Origin: Tomocerus qinae
Lineage: Eukaryota; Arthropoda; Collembola; Entomobryomorpha; Tomoceridae
Direction of reading: 5' to 3'
DNA length: 64,000 bases
Assembly: GCA_020055645.1 (NCBI GenBank)
Contig: CM034546.1
Coordinates: forward strand, 63,798,001 to 63,862,000
Numbering within the stretch: position 1 is the stretch's first letter; each line of letters begins with the position of its first letter. Position numbers and translations under genes: made by a program. Under the pieces are notes generated by a model, which worked only from the letters and a program-made list of their open reading frames with translations, was not told where the DNA came from and did not search any database. This document shows, in pieces, positions 34,641 to 46,800 of this stretch.

Positions 34641-35058
34641 CCTTTATTAATCAATTACACTTGAAATGTTTTATACTGAGTTGCTATGTCTAAATTTTCC
34701 ATGTATAGTTTGGTAGAGTAGATCGAAAGACTTTTTAGAAATAGAATAGTCCATTTAAAGCTGATTATAATATTATGTATTTAATTAATTTTATTCTAGA
34801 TCATCTTTATTATCGGGTATATTAGGATATATTTTTCGAGTTGATTTTCTAGACAAACTTAAGTAGGTATCGAAATGCGCAGTGAGTAAATTGGAAAACT
34901 ATGTTATTTAAGTTTAGTGATTAGTAAGTAGCAATTAAAATTTATTTATACATTTGGCAATTTCTACTATATTATAATGTTATTATCCTTAGTATTATAC
35001 GAATATTCACAACTACAATTTTACTTCGCAGTTTAGGTTTAAGGGACGTTGTTAAATG

Positions 35059-35064
35059 AATAAA
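35059..35064 (+). promoter_or_regulatory. Candidate poly(A) signal downstream of nanos
   Basis: AATAAA occurs about 420 bases after the nanos stop and would give a 3' UTR of ordinary length for an mRNA controlled through its 3' UTR. It could not be confirmed as the one used. Confidence 0.4.
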
Positions 35065-36317
35065 GTAGCTATTAGTAGAATTTGGTTGGTCGGTTTGTAT
35101 TCATCTTATTTTACACTGTAGACGTATAATTATTTATATCCTTTCGTCGGTTCAAAGAAATGGTAGGCTTATATCAGCAATATTAACAAAATTCAAATCA
35201 CTTTTTAATTATATGGTTCCAAGTTTAAGAAATGCAATTATCATAGGCATTAAGGTCAAATGAAATACGATCATGAACATTTATGAATATTATGATATTT
35301 TTCGTGTATCTCATATGACAACCCGCAAAGCAGACCATCTATATTATTAAGTCGGTGCATTTGACATACTTAGGTTTGTAATATGGCATTTAATGTATAG
35401 GTAATATCTAAAAGCGAAAACATATTTTCTTGAAATTACAAGAGAGGGTCGCATTTTCATAACTTCGTAATAATACGTAATATAAGACTTTCTTATATTA
35501 CACCTAAATCATTAAATATCGATTAAATTTTATATATTATCCCATGATTTATTAATTATTTATTAATTTTGCAAGATTTTCTTTACGACGTGTTTTATTT
35601 ACGATACTATGCTAGATGATTTAAATTTCGGACAATATATTAAGGTCGATGGTTGTTATAGTAGTTTAAATTGGTAAGCCTTTCCCAAATACTAAAGGCA
35701 AAACATTTATTTACCTAGAGCAAATATTTAGTGTTTTACTGACCATAATACCAAGACACAACATTATGTTATATTATAATCTATTATATCATGATGGAGA
35801 AGAACAAACCAGGATAGGTGCCACTTCAGATTAGTGTATAATTGTTATTGATTTAAAACGCATAGACATTTCCTCCCTACATAGAAATAGTAATATCATA
35901 TTACTGAAAGGTGCAATTTATATATGGCATCTGTTATCAATGTCAGCTTTTTACATACATGTCGTAATTGATATTTACGTGCGGAATAAGCTATTATTAA
36001 TATAGCTATTATTAATATGAACATGTCCGTAAACATATTTCAGCGCAGTCATAGTCAAATATATTTTAATATAGTATATAATGTCACAGTCAAGTATCAG
36101 CACGTGAACAGAGTTGCATTATCTATAATAACAACTTCAAGGACGTCCCGCAACAAGATATGCATTTTAATTCATAACATACATTTATTCAAGCATGATT
36201 TGAGTACTGAGTAGTACAGATAATACATCTCTTCCGTACTTCTTTGCAAAATAACACAAATCCTCTTTATTTCGATTAAATTTTCAGACATTAGGGGCAT
36301 TATTTCAAGTATTAGAG
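35065..36317. other. Intergenic region
   Basis: AT-rich sequence. The last ~60 bases before 36318 include an acceptor-like TTTTCAG, so the kinase gene may have an upstream non-coding exon. Nothing else was supported. Confidence 0.4.
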
Positions 36318-38282
36318 ATGGAGGAGAGTCAATTTGAGGAAATAATTTCTCACGAATTCCTGGAGAATGCTCTTGGAAGAAAAGTGGACAAATATGTGAT
36401 TACAAGTGGCTCAAAGGCGGGCGACAATTACTCCAGTACAATGTACTCCATCGAAGTGCATTTCTCAAAAACTGACTCTGTCCACAATAATTCAAACAAA
36501 GATACAACAGAGGCAGTCTATTTAATTTCCAAGTGCTACCCCAACCATCCAGTCCGGCAAGAATTACTCATCGATTTGAATTTATTTCACAATGAGCTCT
36601 CGTTCTATAAAACGTATGTTCCAGCATTGATGCAGATGCAAATCGATTTACAACTCGAAAATGTTATCCAGCTCAATTTTCCAACTTTAGTTGCTGGGCA
36701 TGCAATCAATTTTGATGAAGGTATAAATATGTTTAAAAACAAGCGACTTTAAATACCAATAAACTGAATATGAAAAGTTTTACATTATAATTCAGTCTCG
36801 TCATGCAATACGTTATGCATTCATTGCGATTTGTGTATTTATAAGTAAGTGTTCAAGGCTACCATATAAATTAGATAATATATGTTTGATTCTTGTTATA
36901 GGATGGAGACAATATAATAATAACTGTTTGTGGTGTGATAATATTACATTATATAAACATAAAAGGGCTTCATAATAAAACGATCACATGACATTGAGCC
37001 ATGCCTGAACTAATTTAAAGACATATTAGTGTTATAAATTCAAGTCTCTCAATTTAAAACGTATGGATAAATGGTTGACAATATTATACTTAAAATTAAT
37101 TGAAATGTAAAACATAATTAATGTTTTAGTTTGAGATTAATCAAATTCATGTATGGAATGATTTACTTTATGCCAAAATGTAATTTCAGAAAAGCCGAAA
37201 GCCGGACAGGTGTACAAGCCATTCGATAATTACATAATGATGGTGGATCTAAGAAAGACATCCGGATACCAACTTGCCGGTCGTCTGAACAGTTTTAACT
37301 TGGCTCATTGTAAGCTAGTTGTAGATGCAATTGCTAAAATTCACGCTCTCAGTTGGGCTTATAAGCAAAAGCATAATATCTTGAAAATTAATTCAAAATT
37401 TTCTTTCATCAACAATGAATCCTGGGTCAGAAAAATGGGCAATTTTATTGCCGGTATATTGGCCAAAACTGGAAAGGTGTCTTATGACATTATCAAGTCG
37501 GAATTTGACGAAACGTCTCCATTGGCAACGGGAGTCAAGAAATTCTGGGACAACGGAGCAGAATACTTAAAGATTGCATACGAAGGTCACAGCTTTTATG
37601 AATATGAAAAGCACATGAGGATAACCCCAGAGAATACAGAATCAAACAATAAAAACCGTAATTATTTTTTAAAAAGATTACTGCTACTTAACAAATTGCT
37701 TTTGAAAGATAATCCTAAAGCTTATTATGCGAAAATTTTAAAAATATGTTTCCTTGTTTAGAAGTTCCATGGAAAGTCGTGATTCATGGTGACTGTTGGA
37801 CTAACAACATGCTTTTCCGTTATAACGAAGTTACAGGCGAACCTGAAGATGTAATTCTAGTTGACTTGCAATGTTTTCGTGAAGCGTGTCCAACTTCAGA
37901 TTTGGCGTTTATGATTTACTTAGGCACAAATTCTGAATTCCGTAAGCAGCATCTGGACAGCGTGCTTGATCTGTATGCTGAAAAATTCAGTCATTACTGT
38001 CAAGTATTAAAAACGGAACCACTTCCTGGATTCTGCCCTCAGGAATTGAAAAGACGATTTCACCAATCAAAATTTTATGCTTTATGCATCGCAATGTTAG
38101 GACTGCCTACTATTTTGTCAGAAAATGAGATTGACCCAAAAGATTTAGAGACAATAGAAGAAGGGAAAACTATTACAGATGTATTGTCTTCCTTTGCTTC
38201 TGCCCCTGAGAAGAAAGATTCTCTGTTGAAGCGAGGAATTGTCGGATTATGCCAAGAAATGTATGACGATGGTATAATATAA
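36318..38282 (+). CDS. EcKinase / CHK-like small-molecule kinase
   Basis: Three exons, 36318-36720, 37190-37657 and 37762-38282, join in phase to 463 residues. The C-terminal exon has the catalytic motif VIHGDCWTNNMLF (HGDxWxxN, about residue 299) and ILVDLQ as the metal-binding DxQ equivalent. Both are diagnostic of the ecdysteroid 22-kinase-like (EcKL/DUF1679/CHK) family of aminoglycoside-phosphotransferase-fold kinases. Exon 2 supplies the hinge and helical region (IMMVDLRKTSGYQL, KIHALSWAY). Exon 1 has the N-lobe with a candidate ATP Lys in VYLISKCYP. Family members phosphorylate ecdysteroids or xenobiotics in the cytosol; substrate here is unknown. Length is typical and no break is seen. 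Neighbours are unrelated, so there is no gene cluster of this family within the window. Confidence 0.88.
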
Positions 38283-40093
38283 TTATTTTAATATTACGAA
38301 AGTTCAATTAGTCAATTTCTAATTCCAACTGGCCTGGGGCGAATTGATTTTTCCTTCCAAGATGTTTGTCTGTATTAAGATACTTAAAAATAACAAATTA
38401 AATCTACTTTGCGTTGCATTAGAAACCATTTACAATTTACACATCTCATAATTTTAGGTAATCTCAGTCCAGTTACGTTGTTACCTACTTTATAAGCCTT
38501 ATTAAGTGTTTAAGAAATGTATTGTAGTGTATGAAGCGGTCGCACTTGGCAAATAATATGTCTCACAAAGAAATGTTGCAATTAGTAGTAGAAATCTATT
38601 TTTGTACTAAGTAAGGAGCAATTTCATCCTGAAGTATCTCTCATTTTTTTGCTATGAGTATTCTTTCTCTTTCATCCGTTTGTCTTTTCCTGTAACATAA
38701 ATGATTGATGGTAGTTGATTGTAGAGATAGACTATTATTGAAAATTGCAGTAACAGTAGGACTCATCGCCACCCGCTCTTGATTGTTCATGAAAAGTTTC
38801 TACTATAGATCGATATTTGTAATCACAGATTCTACAGTATTCTTCATACGTACGGCGGTTGCAAAAAGAAATTTCTCTTGTGTAAAAAAATTCAATGTCA
38901 TTGAGAAATAACCAAGTTGTTATTATGAAGCTTGAGACAATGATAAAACAATCTGATCACAGAAAATGCTAAGCACAATAAATTATTCATATTTTAATTA
39001 AAATATAATATTCTAATTTTTGCCCTTCCATTAATTTAAAAGTTTTTCATGCTCACTGAAGAACAGTAAAGTACTATGACGCAAATAACTGCCAAGAAAT
39101 ATCCTTAACATGAGTCAATTTTCCCACCAGCTATTCATGTGAAAACTCTTGTGGTGTCAAAGCAAAGGTACCATGCGGTATCTGGGAGATATATATAAAA
39201 AGTAACTTAACTGCACATCAGAAAGTCAGTTTTTCAAATATAAATCAGATAATTATATAGCATGAAATTAAATTGAATGACACCAAGAGATTAACTCTTG
39301 ACAATGAAATCGTAGCTAACTAAATCTTAGGTTATTACTTCCATGAATTGTTTTTTGCTAGTTTCATAGAAGAAATCATTTTCTTTGTGCTGAATGTAAA
39401 AGTTTCAGCAATTTCCAATAGTTGGAGGAAATCATTGAATAGCATTAGGTACTTGACAATGGACTAAGTTAGGATTTTTATCGATTCTCAATTACTCGAG
39501 CTTGCTCAACCACAAAGTGACTACCTAATACTTAATACTAAAACTGACCAGACTTTTATCCAAGCTTCTTCCGTGAAGTGTTTGTCCACTCTCGTGTCAT
39601 CTCAGATTAGCACTCTCTGTTTTCATGGGTAGCTATGGAAATCTTCGAGGGTAGTGAAAGTCAACTCAGAACTCATTTCCGTATACCATTAAATCTTCTA
39701 TAGAAGTCATTAACTATCTCCACTTCTACTTTAACAGATAAGAGCTCATAGCCTTAATTACCTCCGAACTTTTCTTTAGATCCACATAAAACATGCTGCA
39801 ACCCAAGCAGAGAATCCCTCAGTTTGTATTCATCGGTGGCCTAGAGTACAACAAAAGGATTAATTCTCGTCTGGAAGTATAGTTACTAAAATCTATTCTG
39901 TTTTACAAGGAGAAAGTGCTATAATAAAATTCGCTAACATAAAATATCATATTATACTTGTTTAATTAAATATCGTTCTGAGACTCTTTATTCTTTTGGT
40001 GCTATTATTGAGTTTACAATAATCGTTTCAAAAGTAGGTGAGAAAATAAATTTGCTTTGTGTGAGAACCCAATAATTGTGTACGTTGTCGGAA
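38283..40093. other. Intergenic region
   Basis: AT-rich. A TATATATAAAAAG word at about 39190, followed by an ACATCAGAAAGTCAG start-like sequence, could be a core promoter, but no convincing coding exon follows. The last ~100 bases are the 5' flank of the dynein-docking gene. Confidence 0.35.
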
Positions 40094-42165
40094 ATGGCAA
40101 GCACGAAACTATTCAGTAAAAGAAGTCGGAATCAAAAGAAAAGCGTGAAAGTAGTGGAGACGAAGGAAAAAACTGGAAACACCGGGAGAGCGACAAAATC
40201 AAATATTCTCTTTGATGTAGGAAAATTGCAATTCGGGACAATGGGAATGGCCACTCTGGGAGAACTAGATGAGACCACTGAGTCCAGTGAAAGTGAAGAC
40301 GACGAAGACTATTTCCAAATGCAATCACTGTCGCCACCTCTTCCTATCCAAAAACCTATGACTATCAGTCGACTTCTTGTTCTTCTCGCAGAAACTCCTC
40401 TGTCCGTTGAAACTGAAAATAGGAATCTGCAAATTACTTCCGCTACCGAAATCACCGAATTTTCAACTAACTCACGTCCTAACTCTCAAAGCGTTAGAAA
40501 AGTTGAGTTTTCTCCAGGCGTATCTATGCACGCTTCGCGAGATAATAAAAAGTCCCCTCCGGGTGAAATCGTTAAGAAAAATACAGCCACACGGAACAGT
40601 CGTAAGTACAATTTTCTGTACTGTTACTCATAATCATAATAATATGGGAGATTAAATACTATGACGTAGACTAAAGTTCAATTAAAATATTTAATGGAGC
40701 ACCTTGAGACATTATTGAAAGAAATAATTGACAATTATTTTTAAATTTACTTTTTATACTATGTTACACTTCATAATTAAGTTGACAAAATATTATTGTT
40801 ATGTAGGGTCGCCAACCGAGAGTAGAATATCCAGAAATGTTCAGCCAGTTCAACGACTACGATCACGTTCTAGGAGTGGAAGTCTGTTGAACGAGATTCG
40901 GGAAATGTCTTTGGAGTCTCAGGACGCCCAAGAAGCAAAGAAAAAGAAAAAAGCGTACACGGATAATGACCCATTTAAAAAACGACGAAAACGGCGTAAG
41001 AAGCGAGAAGATGATTACACAGACATGACTCGGGCAGCAGCTCTCACTCAAGGGTCACGCGATTTGAAACAATCGTTGAAGGCAAAGAAAAAGCGGGACA
41101 GGAAAATGCATGTCGAAATTGATTTATTGACGAAAGAAGAATTCTTTTCTGCTATGTTGGTCGTCGAAGCTACTTTTCATATGAAAGTCAAAAAACAGAC
41201 GAATATTGCTCTCAAAACACTTAATAAGGTTTCCGAAAATTGTTTATTTATATTTGACTATTATTGACTATATTGTTAACAAGTAATTACTATTAATTAT
41301 TTTTAGGCTTTGAAGCTGCAACCTTCCCACAAAGCAGCTCTAGTTGCACGGAGCCAATGTCATTTAAATTTAGGCGATGCAGCATCTGCATTAAAAGATG
41401 CTCAGACATCATTTGACTCGAATGAATTGTATATTCAAGGACTTCTCCTATTTGCCGAAGCTTTGTATCAGCTAGGCCAATTTGAAAAGGCTCTGATTGC
41501 CTACCATCAAGGGAATAGGCTAAGGAAGGATATGGAATGCTTTCGGCTGGGTATACAAAAATCTCAAGAAGCCATTAAGAAAGCCATCGGAAGTAAATAA
41601 ATTTGGCATTACAGTACAAATATTAATATAGGAATGCCGTAATAGAAGAATTTTATTTTTGAAGGTCGATCAGCCACTCACATTGGAAATCTAGATGAAA
41701 TTTTACCTGTTATTAACGAAATGGAAACATCGAGCAAAAGTAAAAATGTTTTGTTATATAAGCAGAAAACTAATGTTTGGGAATTTAAAAGAATATAATA
41801 ATAATGTTATTATGAATAGATTCCATTCATAAAAGTGATGGGAAATCCTCAAAGTCAAGTGCAAGAGCCCGTTGGATCGCCAGAGAAGTTTTAGGGCAAA
41901 TGTATTGCGATAAAGACTATCTTGTTAAATTTTTGGAAAGACCTGGTTAGACTTGCAACAATTTTATATTTCTATAATATGAATGTTTGTTATCTATTTA
42001 AATATGTTTTTAGGTGTGAAAATTGGTGACTGTGGCTCTAATGCCCTTCGTGATAGTGCTGTAGAAGCTTTGAAGTATTTAGAAATCAGAGAACAGTTTT
42101 GGAGACAACAAAATCCAATTTATTCAAGGAAAACCAATATTCCACTAAAATTGAAGAAGAATTGA
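40094..42165 (+). CDS. Outer dynein arm docking complex subunit 4-like (TTC25), short form
   Basis: Six exons (40094-40601, 40807-41228, 41307-41592, 41665-41739, 41820-41945, 42014-42165) join in phase to 522 residues. Residues 1-170 are low-complexity and probably disordered. A basic stretch follows (KKKKK.., FKKRRKRRKKRE). The next part matches TTC25/ODAD4: TPR helices ALKLQPSHKAALVARSQCHL..ALKDAQ and QLGQFEKALIAYHQGN, then FRLGIQKSQEAIKKAIGS. After that come LGQMYCDKDYLVKFLE and REQFWRQQNPIYSRK. ODAD4 docks outer dynein arms on ciliary or sperm axonemes. Vertebrate homologs have several more TPRs after the FWRQQ.PIYAR motif; here the frame stops 13 residues later with LKKN. It may be a lineage-specific short form, or the downstream exons may have been lost or not recognised. 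Confidence 0.85.
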
Positions 42166-42949
42166 GGATACAATCAATTTTAAGCTGGTTTCCCATTTAG
42201 GCTGTTATATGAAATAATTGTTGCCACACGAATGATACGAATAAATGTTTGATTACAACTTCAGCAATGTAATCACTAATCCCTATTCGATATTTCACGA
42301 AACAATCTATCTTGTGATGTTGGGACTTAATCGCTATTTCATTTGCCAATATTTTACAGCACCTATAAGATCTTTTTATAATTAATAATCAATAGGAGTG
42401 AGAAATATAGTAAGAAAAGAGTTTGAAGTTAAAGAAAACATTTTTAAAAATAAAATAAAAAGAAGATATCAATGCCATCCTGACATCATTAAAAGATTAA
42501 ATAGAAAAGGAAAAGTGGCATTGAAGGCTGTTGGTAGAAAAAATCACTATAAAGTATAATGAGCCAATATAATAATAATAATAACTGTTGTCTCATCTCG
42601 ACCAAACTGACGTTATCATCAAATATGTTTAGCACTGAAATGAGATACACGTAAATGAGTGGGTCATTTTCATATTACCCCTGAACCGAGTATATTTCCC
42701 TGAAAGTTGTTTGCTCCTAATCTTAAGCTAAAACCACCCCACATTAATTTAAATTATAAAAGCACTTAGGAGGCCCTGAAAAAGATCATATTTACTTGTT
42801 TATCAAATAAAAAGTAGTTAGCTTTTAACTTTACTGATTCACAAAAGTAAATACATGATTGAAATAATTATTTATTTATATTTATAATTAGCATTCTTTT
42901 ATTCGGTAAATAATTTATTCTTGTTCCACCGTTTACAGTAGATATTGTC
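42166..42949. other. Spacer with a possible orphan exon
   Basis: Around 42400-42559 an acceptor-like CAATAG is followed by an open frame ending RRYQCHPDIIKRLNRKGKVA, then ..AVGRKNHYKV and a TAA. It is basic and could be a terminal exon, but no join to a neighbour could be shown. The rest is AT-rich. Confidence 0.3.
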
Positions 42950-43581
42950 CTATTAAATCTAGTTTCTGCTGGATGCATGTAGTAACACACTACCAATTTA
43001 GGTTTAGCATGTCAGTCTTCTTCATCATTTTCGTTTGAATTGCCTTGAATTTAACTTGTTGTAAATGCCAATAATATAGGTATAATATTATGCAGTGTAG
43101 TGCATGTTCATCCCAATGAAACTGAGACAACGCGAATTGCCAGAGTACGCACCAAGGACATCAGACTCCCCTGCTATTATTTTTCCATCCCGCCTTATTA
43201 AATCTAGTTTCTGCTGGATGTATGTAGTAACACACTACCAGTTTAGGTTTAGCATGTCAATCGTCTTCATCATTTTCGTTTGATTTGCCTTGAACTTGAC
43301 TTGTTGTTGCTGTCTATTATGCATTGCGTGCAAATACTGCAAATACGGTCTATATCCCATCCCAATGAAATAGAGACAGCATTATAATAGTATGAGACGG
43401 GAACATCAGACTCCCCTGCTATTATTTTTCCATCCCGCAATGTTTTATCTTTTGCTTGAATCACCTTGAACTTGACTTGTTGTTGCTGTCTATTATGCAT
43501 TGCGTGCAAATACTGCAAATACGGTCTATATCCCATCCCAATGAAATAGAGACAGCATTATAATAGTATGAGACGGGAACA
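42950..43581. repeat. Nested direct repeats (245-bp and 176-bp periods)
   Basis: A block beginning TATTAAATCTAGTTTCTGCT at 42951 recurs at 43196. A second block from about 43288 (CCTTGAACTTGACTTGTTGT) recurs at about 43464 with near identity through CATTATAATAGTATGAGACG. On the minus strand the repeats keep an 88-codon frame open at 43270-43536 (RDGKIIAGESDVPVSYYYNA, QYLHAMHNRQQQQVKFKVIQ), so they may derive from a duplicated exon. No gene could be assembled. Confidence 0.75.
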
Positions 43582-43890
43582 CATACATCATACATAATGT
43601 TATAGCGTCAGTGCAAATCCTAAAAGTATGTTTATGACGTATGTGTGCTACCAGCTAAGTTAAACGTTGTACACAAAGTAACACCAAATACCATAATATT
43701 ATGTACCTTTAATAGTGTCTGTGCTTGCCAACTCCTATTTCCACGTATTGCATGACGCATACTTACTCTGAAGTCAGAGAAGACTTACAGGTTTCGCACA
43801 ATGCAAACGTAAATATGGGATGCGTTGCATCATATAGAAATCTTATATATACTGTCAACGTTCGGAGGTTAGGTTTTCATTCTCAAACTT
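43582..43890. other. 5' flank of the NACHT-LRR gene
   Basis: Non-coding sequence immediately upstream of the proposed start codon. No TATA box at a convincing distance was recognised. Confidence 0.35.
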
Positions 43891-46800
43891 ATGTTTGGAC
43901 AGAAAACAAATATTGTAGAAGATACTGTTTCGATAGACGAAATATTTATTGATAACTTTAAGAAATTAAATAATTCATTATCTAGTGTGAATAATCATCG
44001 TGGAACAAACAATTTAAAAGAAGTTTTATCAAGTAAGACTTCGAGAATTAATATTTTAATCCTTAAGTAATATTTTTGGTTAACTATAATTATTATACAT
44101 TTCACTCTCAAATATTTAGGTATAAATTACACTTTCTTTACCTACCACAGTAATATTTTGATTTTGAATCTTTGTATAGGAGAAGATTTCACAATGTCTT
44201 CAAAAAAGGTTTTGAGACAAAATGAGAAGTCTATTCAGAAAATCGTATCTCAAAATTTTAACAGCGATTTGGACTTGTCACTCAAAGATACCTACTTTGT
44301 GAATCTGAAAATTGTCAATACAAGTAAGGGAAGTGCTGAAAATGAAATAGAAAATGTTGAACATAAAGAAAGACAAAAAATTCAGGAAATTCAAAAATTC
44401 CGTGCGAGCAGAGCCAATCAGGAATGCAGTGAAAATTATTTGGCAACCACAATAGCCCAGTTGAGCAGAAGAGACCAGGTTCCAGGAAATAATGATTCGT
44501 GCGGAAGTTTCACAGAGGTAAATCCAATACTGAATAAAACTATTAACAGAGTACTTATTTACGGAAGTCCAGGTACTGGAAAAACGACTTTGTGCAAGAA
44601 AATAGTTCATGATTTTTACAACAAAGACTTGTGGAATCATTTGGACGAAGTTATATGGATTCCCTTGAGACAATTAAAAGATTCCAGATTCGACCAAGAT
44701 GAGATGAACGAGGAGAAATTGTTGAAAATCTTTTTGAACGAAGAAAATCTGAATCTTAATCTGGATAATGTTCTGTTCATTCTGGACGGTTGGGATGAAA
44801 TTCAAGATTTACTCTCCGACCCAAAGAAAGTTAAATTGGTTGAAAGTATTAACAAAATCAAGGCACGAAAGAATTTAATTTTGACGTCTCGTCCATATGT
44901 TCAGTTGAACTTTGCAGATTATCAAAGAGTTTTAGAAATCACGGGATTCAGCGATAAAAATGTTAGGGATTACATCAAAACGATTTTACACCAAAACAAT
45001 CGTTTATCCGATCAAGAAAAAATCTTGGAGTACATCGGAAACAATTTGCTATCGGATTTGGTGACAATTCCTATCATCTTAGAAATTTTTCTATTCGCCT
45101 GGGAAGAAATTTCAACCATGGACAAAAATGAAATCACAACAACTAAACTATACCAAACTTTCATTCTAAAGTTATCAAAGAATTTCTTGATCAAGACGGG
45201 AAAAGACGTAAGCAGAGATATTACTCTAATTGACTTAATAAATGGTCCTCTTTTGAAGGAATTCAAAATGTTGAGGGAAATGGCAATTAAATGGTTGGAA
45301 AATGGATCTTTGCAATTTGTTTATGCAGACTTTGAAAACTCAAATGAAAAATTACAAGAAAAACTCCCCTTTCTAAATTCTCCGTCTATTGGAGATTGGA
45401 AAACCGAGAGGAGTGAATTTATTCATCTCACATTTTTGGAATTCTTTGCCGCTTTTGAGCTAATCAACAGAGAAGAGGAAGATTTTCGTCGTTTTGTTGC
45501 AGAAAACAAATTCAATCCAAAATATTTTGTTGTGTTTACTTTCGTTGCCGGACTTATTGATGCAAACCTTCATAATTTGAAAGAATTTAGCAAATTACCT
45601 TATCGGTATTCCAAGGAAGAAAAATTGGATCTTTATTTTGACTATTTACAAAGTGATCCTGTAGATTTGTCTGGAAAGTATATTTATATGCTGCTCATGG
45701 ATTGTATGCACGAATGTCAACTGCCAAAATCAAGAGAAACTTCAATCTATCAGGAAATCACAGCATTCGCTTGCAAGCAAAGTTATTATACCGCAATTGA
45801 TGGTAGGAAAGTTCTTGAATGTCTCCGGCGATTTCCATTGGGTTTGATGGAAGAATATTTGAAATATGGAGATGCAGATCTACACCAACTGTATAATTAT
45901 AGTTATACATATCCTCAATTCACTGATAGCCAGGTTGAAAAAATTTTCAAAACTAACATGTCAGAACTTACTAAGCTGGAGGTTTTATGCAAGCAATGCT
46001 CATTCAGTTCTTACAGTTCTGAAGTGATTAAAAAGTTGCTAAGCTTTAAATCTCTACGCAGTTATTGTCAACTCACATATTCAAACTTGCCGTTTCCCGT
46101 ATTGGAAAAAGTTGTTAAGCTAATGATTAACAAAGACCTTTTCGAAACTGAAACTGATAAGAAGGAATACATTAAATATAAAGGAATTTCAAGTGCAGAT
46201 GCAATTAAGCTCTGCGGTCAGCTGGTAAATATTGAAAATGGTGAATCAATTCGAGATATAATCGTTAAATTGATCCTTTCCAAAGTAGACGAGGAAATAT
46301 TATTCTTCTTGGAGAATGTGTACGAATTTGCTGAAGAAATGCCCGGGGTTTTGCTTGGAATTTTAAATAACGTAGAATTCAGTCATGACTTGGTCCTTTA
46401 CAAACGAGTGATGAAATTGATTAGACTATTCGATGTGAAATCACAAGCTTTGGTTGAAAAACTAATTCAAATTTTGGATACGAACGAAAAACTAAAATAC
46501 CAAGCTTTAAAAACCATCGCTTACATATTCAACAAAGAGGAAATGCCCCCTAAAGTTGCTGTTTGTGTATTGAACAATTTTGAGTCGATTATGGATTCGG
46601 AAAAGGAACGAGTGGCCATACAAAAGCGGTTAATGAAAAATTACTTGGAGTCCACGGATCGAAAATCTATCATGAATGGGTTTACTTATAACTGGAGATT
46701 CAATGAACGTACTTACTCGATGAAAGAATTTATAAATATTATTACATACCGTTGCAATTCAAGTGTACTTCAGCCGTTGATTGACCTTTTCCTTGGAACT

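Noticed and set aside
42400..42560. Possible extra terminal exon of the ODAD4-like gene (RRYQCHPDIIKRLNRKGKVA)
   Set aside because: The preceding exon ends in a stop without a donor, and the peptide does not resemble ODAD4. It was kept only as a spacer note.
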